DNA of 56,522 nucleotides, from assembly GCA_945947575.1 (NCBI GenBank), contig CAMEYM010000020.1, positions 1 through 56,522 on the forward strand, in the 5' to 3' direction. This stretch comes from Rhizobium sp. Q54 (GTDB taxonomy: Bacteria > Pseudomonadota > Alphaproteobacteria > UBA2966 > CAIVPW01). Numbering within the stretch: position 1 is the stretch's first letter; each line of letters opens with the position of its first letter. This document shows, piece after piece, positions 43,421-51,453 of the stretch. Below the pieces are notes generated by a model. That model did no database searches. It had not been told where the DNA came from and saw only the letters and a list, made by a program, of their open reading frames with translations. The position numbers and the translations under genes were made by a program.

Positions 43421-44122
43421 ATGGAACGCGAGATCCTGAACCGGATCGTCCAGGACCGCGCCGCAGGGCGCTCGGTGGTGCTCGCCAAGAACCTCACCAG
43501 CGGCCGTAATATCGTTCTGTATCCGTTTGAGAATACGGAGAAATCTCCTATCGTTGATGCGGCACGCGAAGCGGCCAGCAGCGACACGTCAGGGTCGGTG
43601 GCGGCCGCCGACGGCACCTGGTTCCTGCAGGTGTTCAACCCGGCCCTGCGTATGATCCTGGTGGGAGCCGTGCACATCTCGCAGCCGCTGACGCGCATGG
43701 CCGCGATGGCCGGATATGAGGTCACCGTGATCGACCCGCGCCGGGCGTTCGCCACCGAGGCGCGTTTTCCCGGACTGACGGTGCTGACCGACTGGCCGGA
43801 CGAGGCGATGGAGAAGCTCAAGCCGAACCGGCGTACGGCAGTCGTGGCGCTTACCCACGATCCCAAGATCGACGACCCTGCCCTGCTCGTGGCGCTCAAG
43901 TCCGACGCCTTCTACATCGGCGCGCTGGGCAGCTCGAAGACCCACGCCAAGCGCAAGGAGCGGATGCTGGCGGCGGGGTTCTCCGAGGCGACCTTCAACC
44001 GCATCCGGGGTCCGGTCGGATTGAAGATCGGCGCGCGCTCGCCGGCCGAAATCGCCGTGGCGGTCCTCGCGGAAGTGATCCAAGCCCAGCACGCGACCGA
44101 AAAGGCAAAGGAGGCCGCGTAA
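43421..44122 (+). CDS. xdhC: XdhC family protein, Rossmann domain
   Basis: The 233-residue product includes the XdhC C-terminal Rossmann fold: MILVGAVHISQPLTRMAAM, YEVTVIDPRRAFA, VALTHDPKIDDPALL, and IGALGSSKTHAKRKERM. Together with the preceding gene it makes a complete XdhC. It delivers sulfurated molybdenum cofactor to an apo-dehydrogenase. Stop codon and the next start overlap by one base (TAATG). Confidence 0.88.
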   Translation: MEREILNRIVQDRAAGRSVVLAKNLTSGRNIVLYPFENTEKSPIVDAAREAASSDTSGSVAAADGTWFLQVFNPALRMILVGAVHISQPLTRMAAMAGYEVTVIDPRRAFATEARFPGLTVLTDWPDEAMEKLKPNRRTAVVALTHDPKIDDPALLVALKSDAFYIGALGSSKTHAKRKERMLAAGFSEATFNRIRGPVGLKIGARSPAEIAVAVLAEVIQAQHATEKAKEAA

Positions 44123-45765
44123 TGCGCTTCGGTCCCCTGCCCCTCGCCGAGTGCGACGGCGCCATCCTGGCGCATACGGTGAAGTTTGGCACCGACGCTT
44201 TCAAGAAGGGTCGCGTGCTCACCGCCGAGGATGTCGCCAAGCTGAAGGCGGCGGGCTTCAGCCACGCCATGGCGGCGAAGCTGGAAGACGGCGACATGCA
44301 CGAGGACCCGGCCGCCAATGCCCTCGCCGAGGCGTGCGTCGGCTCGGGCGCGCGGGCGGCAGCGGCGTTCACGGGCCGGGCCAACCTGATCTCCGAGGTG
44401 CACGGCGTCGTGCTGGCGGAACCGGACCGGGTCAACGCCATCAACGCGGTGGACGAGGCGTTGACCATCGCAACGGTACCGCACTACTCGATCGTGCGGC
44501 CGCGCCAGATGGTGGCGACCATCAAGGTGATCCCGTTCTCGGCACCCAAGGCCTCGGTCGAGGGCGCGGTGCGGCGGGCCCAAGCGCACGGCATGCCGCT
44601 GGTCAGTGTCATCCCGTTCCTCAACAAGCCGGTAGGGCTGATCCAGACGTGGGCCGAGGGCACCAAGGAGTCGGTGCTCGACAAGACCACCCAGACCATC
44701 AAGGACCGCCTGGCATCGTTCGACTCGCACCTGAAGCGCGAGATCCGCGTGCCGCACAACACCCAGTCGGTGTCGGGCGCGCTGATGACGCTGCTCGACG
44801 ACCACTGCCACCCCATTCTGATCATCGGCGCCTCGGCGATCGTCGACCGGCGCGATGTGATCCCGGCGGCCATCGTCCACGCCGGCGGCGTCATCGAGCG
44901 CTTCGGCATGCCGGTGGACCCCGGCAACCTGATGCTGCTCGCCTACCACAACGACACCGCCGTGGTCGGCGCACCCGGCTGCGCGCGCTCGCCCAAGACC
45001 AACGGCTTCGATTGGGTGCTGGCGCGCCTGTGCTGCGAGATCCCGATCGGCCGCGCCGACATCCAGGCGATGGGCGCGGGCGGCCTGCTCACCGACATCG
45101 TGTCCCGCCCCTTCCCGCGGGCCGTGGAGGACGAGCACGAGGAAGTGCCGTCGGCGGCGAATATCGCGGCGGTCATCCTGGCGGGCGGCAAGTCGAGCCG
45201 CGCCGGCGGGGTCAACAAGCTGCTGGCGACCCTCAACGACAAGCCCCTCATCGCCCATGTCGCCGACGCCATGCTGGCGACGACGGCGCGGCCGGTGGTA
45301 GTGGTCACCGGACATCAGGAAGACGCGGTGCGCAACGCCCTGGGCGCGCGCAACGTGCACTTCGTGCACAACCCGAACTATGCCGAAGGGCTATCGACGT
45401 CGCTGCGGACGGGGATCGGCAAGTTGGCGGAAATCGCGCCGGATGCCGACGGCGCCCTGGTGGCGCTCGGCGACATGCCGCGCGTCAGGGCGAAGCAGCT
45501 CGACAAGATCGTTTCGGCGTTCGCGCCCCACGAAGGTCGCTCGATTTGCGTGCCGACGTTCGGCGGCAAGCGCGGCAATCCCGTGCTGTGGAGCAAGGAC
45601 TACTTCGCCGCCATGATGGCGGTAGCCGGCGACACCGGCGGCCGTCATTTGATCGGCGAGCATGCCGACGTGGTGTGCGACGTCGCGATGGACGACGACG
45701 CCATCTTCGTGGATGTGGATACTCCAGAAGCGCTGGCGGCGATCGGCGCAGTGGCAACAAGGTGA
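44122..45765 (+). CDS. Molybdopterin-binding/MobA-like nucleotidyltransferase fusion
   Basis: The 547-residue protein has two parts. The first (about 1-335) is a molybdopterin-binding domain of the MoeA/MogA type, with VHGVVLAEPDRVN and LIIGASAIVDRRDVIP. The second (about 345-547) is a MobA/MocA-type nucleotidyltransferase with AAVILAGGKSSRAGGVNKLL, LVALGDMPRV and KRGNPVLWSKDY. It probably makes the cytosine- or guanine-dinucleotide form of the cofactor (MocA-like). The ATG overlaps the stop of xdhC. The target enzyme is not in the window. Confidence 0.88.
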   Translation: MRFGPLPLAECDGAILAHTVKFGTDAFKKGRVLTAEDVAKLKAAGFSHAMAAKLEDGDMHEDPAANALAEACVGSGARAAAAFTGRANLISEVHGVVLAEPDRVNAINAVDEALTIATVPHYSIVRPRQMVATIKVIPFSAPKASVEGAVRRAQAHGMPLVSVIPFLNKPVGLIQTWAEGTKESVLDKTTQTIKDRLASFDSHLKREIRVPHNTQSVSGALMTLLDDHCHPILIIGASAIVDRRDVIPAAIVHAGGVIERFGMPVDPGNLMLLAYHNDTAVVGAPGCARSPKTNGFDWVLARLCCEIPIGRADIQAMGAGGLLTDIVSRPFPRAVEDEHEEVPSAANIAAVILAGGKSSRAGGVNKLLATLNDKPLIAHVADAMLATTARPVVVVTGHQEDAVRNALGARNVHFVHNPNYAEGLSTSLRTGIGKLAEIAPDADGALVALGDMPRVRAKQLDKIVSAFAPHEGRSICVPTFGGKRGNPVLWSKDYFAAMMAVAGDTGGRHLIGEHADVVCDVAMDDDAIFVDVDTPEALAAIGAVATR

Positions 45766-45776
45766 CGGGGGCAGCG

Positions 45777-46376
45777 ATGAAAAAAATTCTGGCGGCTGTG
45801 GTTGCATGCGTCTGCGCCGGCGTGGGAGGTCCTGCCCTGGCGCAACTGGCGCCCTACGCGGGCGTCGATCTCGGCTACGGGCACGTCGAGTACGCGCCGA
45901 ATGCGGTGCTGCCGAATGACGCGGGTGGCCAGGGCTTTGCGCCCGGCATCTTCGGCGGGATCGAGTACGGCATGGGTCCGCGGCTGACCCTCAACGGCGA
46001 ACTCGATTGGGCGATGACCAACTTCAAGGGCGGTCAGCGCGTCGGCGGCCGGGTCGTCGACCACGAGATCCACATGCCCATCAACATGAAGGTCTCGATG
46101 GGTTACCGCTTCCGCCAGACGACGCTCTCCGCGGGCGTCGGCATCGGCCGCGCCAGCATCGAGACGACCGACAGCCTGACCGCGGCCACGGTCAAGGAAA
46201 GCGCCAACGGGACCTCACTGCTGCTCGGCTTCCGCCGCGACCTGGCGCAGCGCCTGTTCGTGCGCGGCGAGTACGCGCGCACGAACTACGGCTCGGTCAA
46301 TTTCATCACCGGCAACGCGGCGCAGATTGCCGTAAGCGCCGAGGTGTTCCGCGTCGGTCTGGGCCGCAGGTTCTGA
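45777..46376 (+). CDS. Outer-membrane beta-barrel protein
   Basis: The 199-residue product has a signal peptide (ILAAVVACVCAGVGGPALAQ) and an eight-stranded OmpA/OmpW-like barrel pattern with alternating aromatic residues. It ends with the terminal VFRVGLGRRF (aromatic at the end). The strand pattern starts at APYAGVDLGYGHVEY. It lies 11 bases after the cofactor fusion gene and a GGGGGCAGCG site, but a functional link is doubtful. A strong hairpin follows the stop. Confidence 0.8.
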   Translation: MKKILAAVVACVCAGVGGPALAQLAPYAGVDLGYGHVEYAPNAVLPNDAGGQGFAPGIFGGIEYGMGPRLTLNGELDWAMTNFKGGQRVGGRVVDHEIHMPINMKVSMGYRFRQTTLSAGVGIGRASIETTDSLTAATVKESANGTSLLLGFRRDLAQRLFVRGEYARTNYGSVNFITGNAAQIAVSAEVFRVGLGRRF

Positions 46377-46417
46377 GGTCGACGGATGCGCGCCGCACGG
46401 GTCCGCCGGAACTGGGA

Positions 46418-46449
46418 AGCCCTGCCGCTGGTCTCCAGCGGACAGGGCT
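46418..46449 (+). terminator. Hairpin downstream of the barrel gene
   Basis: AGCCCTG-CCGCTGG, a 3-base loop, CCAGCGG-a-CAGGGCT form a 14-bp stem with a bulged A. It lies 42 bases after the stop of the barrel gene. No T-run follows, so it is either a Rho-dependent stabiliser or a weak terminator. Confidence 0.5.
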
Positions 46450-46591
46450 CCCGGAGGCATTGCCTCGGCTCGCCAAGCGAGCAGTTTTCGCAAGTGCGCC
46501 GGTGGAGTCCCGCGGGAACTGCAGCGCCGCGCGTTCTTGCGCTCAATCGATGCAAGTTTTCGGAGTTAGGCAGCCCAGCTGCCCGTACCGT

Positions 46592-46613
46592 GGCCCCGCC
46601 CAAAGGCGGGGCC
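46592..46613. repeat. Perfect 9-bp GC hairpin
   Basis: GGCCCCGCC, CAAA, GGCGGGGCC form a perfect hairpin between the barrel gene and sufS. It could terminate transcription in either direction. Confidence 0.5.
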
Positions 46614-46804
46614 CAAACTCTCGCCCGGTGGAGTCATGCAGGTCGCATCCTCCCTATCGCGCCAGCGAAAACCGAACCCAACCTCGCCCTGGCGACCACA
46701 AGCTGGGTTGCGAGATCGGTGGCCGCCGTGAGTTCGAGCGGCACTCCAATCCTGCGCGCCCTCTGCGCCGAAGTCAAACCCGCGCAATGAAAGTGCCGTC
46801 ACAG

Positions 46805-48043
46805 ATGTCCTTTGACGTCGAGGCGATCCGGGCGCAATTCCCGATCCTGCGTACCCTGGTGCACGGCAGAGTGCCGCTGCACTACCTCGACAACGCGGCG
46901 ACGGCGCAGGTGCCGGAGGCGGTGCTGGACGCGGTACGTGCCCACGACGAGCTGCGCCGCGCCAACGTCAAGCGCGGCGTGCATGCCCTCGCCGAGGCAG
47001 CGACGGACGCCTATGCCAACGCCCGCACCAAGGTCGCGCAGTACGTGAACGCGCGCGAGGACCGCGAGGTAATCTTCACCAGCGGCACCACCGGCGCCAT
47101 CAACCTGGTGGCGCACGCTTTCGGCGCGACGCTCAAGGCCGGCGACGAGATCGTGCTGTCGGGGCTCGAGCACCACTCCAACCTGGTGCCGTGGCAGCTG
47201 CTGCGCGAGCGCACCGGGGTAAAGCTGCGCTTCCTTGGGGTCACCGAGGAGGGCCGCATCGACACCGGCGATCTCGAAGAGCTGGTGAGCGAGCGCTGCA
47301 AGCTGATCTCTGTCACGCACGTCTCCAACGTCACCGGCGCCATCACCGACGTCGCCGCCGTGGTGCGCGCCGCACGCACGGTGGGAGCGCGCGTCCTGCT
47401 GGACGGCGCCCAACGTGCCAGCCACGGACCCGTGGACGTGCAGGCCCTCGGCGTCGATTTCTATGCCCTCTCCAGCCACAAGATGTTCGGGCCATCGGGC
47501 GTCGGCGCCCTGTGGGGGCGCGCCGAAATCCTGGCAGCGCTGCCGCCGTTCCTGGGCGGCGGCGAGATGATCCGCACGGTGACGCTCGAGAAGAGCACGT
47601 GGGCGGACATTCCGGCGCGCTTCGAGGCCGGCACACCGCCCATCACGCAAGCGGTGGGCATGGGCGCCGCAGTCGACTGGCTGGCGCAGGTGGATGCTGC
47701 TGCCGCCGCCGCACATACCGGACACCTTGCCGACCGGATCCTCCACGGCTTGCGCGCCATCGGCGGCGGCAACCGGCGGGCGCGGGTGATCGGACCGCAG
47801 ACCATGGAGCGGCGCTTTCCGGTGATCGCGTTCGCCGTGGACGGCGCACACCCCCACGACATCTGCCAGATCCTGGACAGCCACGGCGTGGCGCTGCGCG
47901 GCGGGCACCACTGCGCGCAACCGTTCCACGAATCGCGCGGCCTCGCCGGGACCACGCGCGCTTCCCTCGCCCTCTACAACAACGCCGCCGACGTGGACGC
48001 GTTTCTAAGCGGCCTCGACGACGCACTCAGCAAGCTGACCTAG
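46805..48043 (+). CDS. sufS: Cysteine desulfurase, SufS type
   Basis: The 412-residue protein has the class V aminotransferase fold. Motifs are LHYLDNAATAQVPEAV, the IFTSGTTGAINLVAHAFG loop, the PLP-lysine in SSHKMFGPSGVGALWG (about 228), and the catalytic Cys in LRGGHHCAQP (about 369). It supplies sulfur for iron-sulfur clusters by forming a persulfide. The adjacent SufU would accept it. There is an alternative start at 46787. The rest of the suf operon (sufBCD) is not in view. Confidence 0.92.
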   Translation: MSFDVEAIRAQFPILRTLVHGRVPLHYLDNAATAQVPEAVLDAVRAHDELRRANVKRGVHALAEAATDAYANARTKVAQYVNAREDREVIFTSGTTGAINLVAHAFGATLKAGDEIVLSGLEHHSNLVPWQLLRERTGVKLRFLGVTEEGRIDTGDLEELVSERCKLISVTHVSNVTGAITDVAAVVRAARTVGARVLLDGAQRASHGPVDVQALGVDFYALSSHKMFGPSGVGALWGRAEILAALPPFLGGGEMIRTVTLEKSTWADIPARFEAGTPPITQAVGMGAAVDWLAQVDAAAAAAHTGHLADRILHGLRAIGGGNRRARVIGPQTMERRFPVIAFAVDGAHPHDICQILDSHGVALRGGHHCAQPFHESRGLAGTTRASLALYNNAADVDAFLSGLDDALSKLT

Positions 48044-48045
48044 CA

Positions 48046-48462
48046 ATGGACACACTGTACAAGACCGACGTGCTGCGCCTCGCGGCGCAGGCCACCGGCG
48101 CTGGCAAGCTCGCCGACGCCACCAAGAGCATCACGGTGGACAATCCGCTGTGCGGCGACCGCGTCACCTTCGACGTGAAGATGGGCGCCGACGGCAAGAT
48201 CGCCGCAGTCGGTCACACGGTGAAGGGCTGCGTTCTGTGCCAGGCCTCGGCCAGCGTCATCGGCGCCAACGCCAAGGGCGAGAACGCCGCGAGCCTGGGC
48301 GCCATCCGCGAGTCGCTGAAAGCGATGCTGAAGCAGGGAGCGCCCGCACCCGCCGGCGCGTGGGCGACGCTGGCAACCTTCACGCCCGTCTCCGGCCACA
48401 AGAGCCGGCACGAGTGCTTGCTGCTGCCGTTCGAAGCGGTGATTCAGGCGTCGTCGGATTAG
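48046..48462 (+). CDS. sufU: SufU-type iron-sulfur cluster assembly protein
   Basis: The 138-residue protein is a NifU-N/IscU-like scaffold. Cysteine ligands are in NPLCGDRV (Cys36), KGCVLCQASAS (Cys62 and Cys65), and RHECLLLPFEA near the C-terminus. The extra C-terminal stretch and position next to sufS (3 bases) favour SufU, a zinc-dependent sulfur acceptor from SufS. It may work with SufS alone, as in Gram-positive systems, or with SufBCD coded elsewhere. Confidence 0.87.
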   Translation: MDTLYKTDVLRLAAQATGAGKLADATKSITVDNPLCGDRVTFDVKMGADGKIAAVGHTVKGCVLCQASASVIGANAKGENAASLGAIRESLKAMLKQGAPAPAGAWATLATFTPVSGHKSRHECLLLPFEAVIQASSD

Positions 48463-48537
48463 CCAGCCGGAGCGACACTGGAGCGAGGACCGACAGGAGT
48501 GCGGAGTGGACGCTTGTGCGCCCACTCCGCACGTCGC

Positions 48538-49206
48538 CTAGCCAATCTCGAAGTTCATCGTCGTGTTCTGGTCACCATCGCTCGGATTGGTGAACCACAA
48601 GAACTGAGCATTGGACGCGCTGAACACGTTCTTCTGGAACCGGCCAAATGGCTGGACGTGTTCGGCCCACAACCAAACCCCGTCGACCTTGAGCTCATAT
48701 GCGTGCGGACTCGCGGCGATGGAGATGGTGTGCCACTCGTTTTGCACCACATTGGCGACGGCGACGACGCGCCAGCCCTCGCCGACCTTGTTGGTTGAGA
48801 CCGTGACGCGACTGGCCTCGGCCTTATGGCGGCAGAAGTTGGCGCGCACCGCTTTTCCTGCCGGGATCGTCAGGATGTTCTCGGGCGGCGGAGACGCCGC
48901 ACGGACAACCGAGCGACCTTGCGGCACGATCGCGTTGCCCGATGCGGGAGACATGTTGAGGATGCGAACGTTGTACGAGTCCGAGACATAGTAGTACTGG
49001 GCCGCGCCCGACTTGGGCAGCGCAGAGACCGTAAGGATGCCATTCTCGTTTGCTTCAACGGCAGCAGCCAGCAAGGCTTGCGCCCGCTCGATCTCAACGC
49101 CGGACTGCGACAGCACCACCACACCGGTCCCGTTTGGGCTCGTGAAGTTGCCCAACGCAAGGCCGAGCATGCTTGTGTCGACGATGGTTTCGTCTCTCGT
49201 ATCCAT
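48538..49206 (-). CDS. Uncharacterised protein, beta-rich
   Basis: The 222-residue product starts MDTRDETIVDTSMLGLALGN with no signal peptide. A beta-rich, Ser/Val/Asn-containing body has many Trp (VWLWAEHVQPFGR, QFLWFTNPSDGD) and ends at FEIG. No domain was recognised; the pattern could be a jelly-roll or phage-tail-like fold. ATG 49206 is the best start, as no other suitable Met lies nearby. Composition is a little less GC-rich. It is isolated, in opposite orientation to sufSU. Confidence 0.6.
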   Translation of the reverse strand: MDTRDETIVDTSMLGLALGNFTSPNGTGVVVLSQSGVEIERAQALLAAAVEANENGILTVSALPKSGAAQYYYVSDSYNVRILNMSPASGNAIVPQGRSVVRAASPPPENILTIPAGKAVRANFCRHKAEASRVTVSTNKVGEGWRVVAVANVVQNEWHTISIAASPHAYELKVDGVWLWAEHVQPFGRFQKNVFSASNAQFLWFTNPSDGDQNTTMNFEIG

Positions 49207-49724
49207 GATTTCCCTATGACGTAGGCGCTGACGACGGTCAGCGGGAGTTCCTCGGGTACGGAGGGAATGGTGGCAGGGAGTCGGAACGTGTGCACTGTGA
49301 GTTCTCTCACCCGCCGGGTGTTCACCGGACTTGGGGTGGAGCACCGAGTTCCACGACGCGCCTTGATTGAAGGGCCCGCCAGGGCGAGGTGCGCGCTAGG
49401 CGCGCAGAAACACGGATCGGTCGGTGACTGCTTCGTCCGTTCTTGCGAACTTCTGAAACGAATCTCCGGCCGGTCCTGTCATCCAGTCTGAACTCGCTTT
49501 CAACCTGCGTTGTGCGCTGTGCGTCGTGGACAGTTCAAAGATAGGTCTTGGTGTCGCGGGGTCGCCACGCTGCGATGGCGGTAGTTCGATGGAGAGACAC
49601 GGGAGCGGAGCTGTTCCTGACAAGACAACACGACCACGCCTGGATTGCTTCGCTGCGCTCGCAATGACAACAAGAAAAGCGTGGATGGCCGGTTCACGCC
49701 CGGCCATGACGCGCATTGTCTGAG
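49207..49724. other. 518-base stretch with composite REP-type repeats
   Basis: No gene is supported in this stretch. At about 49641-49675 is CTGGATTGCTTCGCTGCGCTC-type sequence, a member of the same repeat as at 38655. It is followed by TGGATGGCCGG...CCGGCCATGAC (49682-49711), a second known inverted alphaproteobacterial repeat. The rest is GC-rich and shows no coding pattern on either strand. Confidence 0.55.
49640..49712. repeat. Composite REP-type repeat
   Basis: Two common repeats lie in tandem: the GGATTGCTTCGC...CGCAATGAC element and the GTGGATGGCCGG...CCGGCCATGAC inverted element (11-bp arms). Such repeats are widely dispersed in Rhizobiales-like genomes. Confidence 0.7.
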
Positions 49725-50201
49725 CTAGTCGCCGACGCGCGGGATGAAGCTGTCGCCGCGGAACATGCTGCCGCCGCCGAACAGACTGTCGTCGAAGAAG
49801 TCCCGCCGAGTATTGCCGCACGGGTAGAGGTCGGCCATGGCGTTGAAGGCGGCTTGGCCGGCGCTCATGCGCGCGACGTTGTGGCGGCGCACCCAGGTGA
49901 CGTAGCTGTCGCGCAGCTCGGACAGCGAGACGCGCGAGGGCGGACACATCACCATCGCTTCGGGCGGCAGCACGCGCTCGCCGCCGCGCCGGCGCATGTC
50001 GCGGAATTGCGCGGCCGCCTGGATGGTGCCGTAGAGCATGCCGTGGCAGAAGTTGCGGTCGCCCTCGTCGCGCGAGGCGCACGCCTGGGCGAGTCCGCCG
50101 GCGGTGCCGAGGTTGAGGGCCGCCGTGTTCTGGGCTGTTGCCGCCCCGGCGTAGGCGCAAACCGTCACCGCGGCGACGGACAGCCCGAGAACCCAGCGCA
50201 T
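49725..50201 (-). CDS. Rap1a/Tai-like secreted protein, copy 1
   Basis: The 158-residue product has a signal peptide (VAAVTVCAYAGAATAQ) and a Rap1a/Tai-type domain with four Cys: AQACASRDEGDRNFCHGML, VMCPPSRVSLSELRDSYVTW and LYPCGN. In this family many members are periplasmic immunity proteins against type VI effectors, but others have unknown functions. Two paralogues follow upstream on the same strand. No effector gene is visible. Confidence 0.72.
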   Translation of the reverse strand: MRWVLGLSVAAVTVCAYAGAATAQNTAALNLGTAGGLAQACASRDEGDRNFCHGMLYGTIQAAAQFRDMRRRGGERVLPPEAMVMCPPSRVSLSELRDSYVTWVRRHNVARMSAGQAAFNAMADLYPCGNTRRDFFDDSLFGGGSMFRGDSFIPRVGD

Positions 50202-50211
50202 GGACTGCTCC

Positions 50212-50748
50212 CTAGCGGGCCTCGAGGCCCCGGAACAGCTCCTCGAACAGGTCGGCCGGTTTGGCGTTGCCCTGTCCGCCTTCGTTGTTCAGGTAGATGG
50301 GGCGGCCGAAGCGGTCGTTGTCGCGAGCCGCGTTCTGCCGGTCGTTGCCGCACGACCACTCCTCAGCCATGAAGTTGAACAGCGCGCTGGTCGCGTTCAT
50401 GCTGCGAGCGGCCGGCTCGTTCTCGTACCACTGCAGATAGCTGCGGCGGATGTCAGCGAGGGAGAGGCCCTGGCCCGGCGGGCACACGATGCGGTCGTTG
50501 CGGGCAATCATCGGATCGCCGTTGCCGAGCTCGACGCCGTTGAAGGCGCGCGCCGTGATCATTCCACCGTAGAGGATGCCGTGGCACAGGTTGCGGTTGA
50601 CGGCCTGATCGGCGTCGCAGAGTTGGGCGAGGCCTTGGGCCGTGGTGAAGTCACCCGCCGCTTGCTGGCCGAGCGCGGGCAGCGCCAGAGCAGAGCCAAG
50701 AGCGAGCGTAGCCATGAACGCCATGCTGGATGTTTTCATCCTCAGCAT
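50212..50748 (-). CDS. Rap1a/Tai-like secreted protein, copy 2
   Basis: The 178-residue product has the signal ATLALGSALALPALG and the same pattern: LAQLCDADQAVNRNLCHGIL, IVCPPGQGLSLADIRRSYLQW and EEWSCGN. A longer acidic and Gln/Asn-rich C-terminal tail (about 140-178) sets it apart. The next copy starts 10 bases downstream of its stop, so they are probably co-transcribed. ATG 50739 is an alternative start. Confidence 0.72.
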   Translation of the reverse strand: MLRMKTSSMAFMATLALGSALALPALGQQAAGDFTTAQGLAQLCDADQAVNRNLCHGILYGGMITARAFNGVELGNGDPMIARNDRIVCPPGQGLSLADIRRSYLQWYENEPAARSMNATSALFNFMAEEWSCGNDRQNAARDNDRFGRPIYLNNEGGQGNAKPADLFEELFRGLEAR

Positions 50749-50900
50749 GTGTGGTGCGTGCCGTCCATTTGCCGCTGCGCGGACGAGGCATCCCAGGCGC
50801 GGGTGTCAGCGCGCTGGTAACCATGCCGGTTCGGCGCCGCGAAACGCGGAGCGGGCCGACATCCGCCCAACGAGTTACCCCGTTGGGCGCAAGCACCGCC

Positions 50901-51353
50901 CTAGCGCGCCTGTGGCGTCAGGATAGGCGGCAGGGGCGCCGGCGGCGCGACGGTGGGCGGCGCCAAGGTCGGCGCCTGCACGCCGCATGGGAACAGCTGC
51001 GACAGCCCAAAGAACAAGACGCCGGGATAGGTGAGCTGTTCCGCGCCCTGGGTGGAGTTGATCCACGTCACGAAGGCGTCGCGTACCTCGGCCACGTCAA
51101 AGTTGACGGGCGGGCAGATGACGCGGCCGGGGTCCCGCAGCACGGGCTCCTGGTCGACGCGCATGGTGCCGTAGGTTCGCGCGATGCCGACCGCGCCGAA
51201 GATCATGCCGGTGCAGAAGTTGCGGACCGGGGCGTCGGTGCTGCCGCACGCGCTGGCGATCCCCTTGCCGGTGGTGAAGTCCGGGGCGATCTGGGCCGAG
51301 GCCGGCGTGGCACAGCCGAGCGCGAGTGCGGCAAGGACGGTCAGGGTACGCAT
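50901..51353 (-). CDS. Rap1a/Tai-like secreted protein, copy 3
   Basis: The 150-residue product has the signal VLAALALGCATPASA, then IASACGSTDAPVRNFCTGM, VICPPVNFDVAEVRDAFVTW and QLFPCGV. It ends in a Pro-rich tail (APPTVAPPAPLPPILTPQ). It shares only the motif cysteines and a few flanking residues with the other two, so the duplications are old. The start has ATG 51353 with GGAGCATCC upstream. Confidence 0.72.
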   Translation of the reverse strand: MRTLTVLAALALGCATPASAQIAPDFTTGKGIASACGSTDAPVRNFCTGMIFGAVGIARTYGTMRVDQEPVLRDPGRVICPPVNFDVAEVRDAFVTWINSTQGAEQLTYPGVLFFGLSQLFPCGVQAPTLAPPTVAPPAPLPPILTPQAR

Positions 51354-51406
51354 GGATGCTCCTTGAGCTCGGTGGTACGCGCGCGAAGCGGCTGCGCAAA
51401 CGCGAA

Positions 51407-51433
51407 GGGCCGGCCAGTTTGCCCGGCCGGCCC
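51407..51433. terminator. GC-rich hairpin before copy 3
   Basis: GGGCCGGCC, a 9-base loop and GGCCGGCCC form a perfect 9-bp hairpin. On the plus strand CTCCTTTT follows. On the minus strand it lies between the lectin-like and Rap1a-like genes and may end the former's transcript. Confidence 0.55.
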
Positions 51434-51453
51434 CTCCTTTTACAACAAACGCT

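Larger units (their letters stand above)
46377..46804. other. 428-base intergenic region
   Basis: No convincing gene was seen. It holds the 14-bp hairpin at 46418-46449 and a second perfect 9-bp hairpin at 46592-46613 (GGCCCCGCC, loop CAAA, GGCGGGGCC). An in-frame ATG at 46787 is six codons upstream of the proposed sufS start. The rest has no coding signal. Confidence 0.5.

Noticed and set aside
43912-45369. A 485-codon minus-strand open frame
   Set aside because: It is antisense to the xdhC and MobA-like fusion genes, which have clear motifs. It has no sensible protein pattern.
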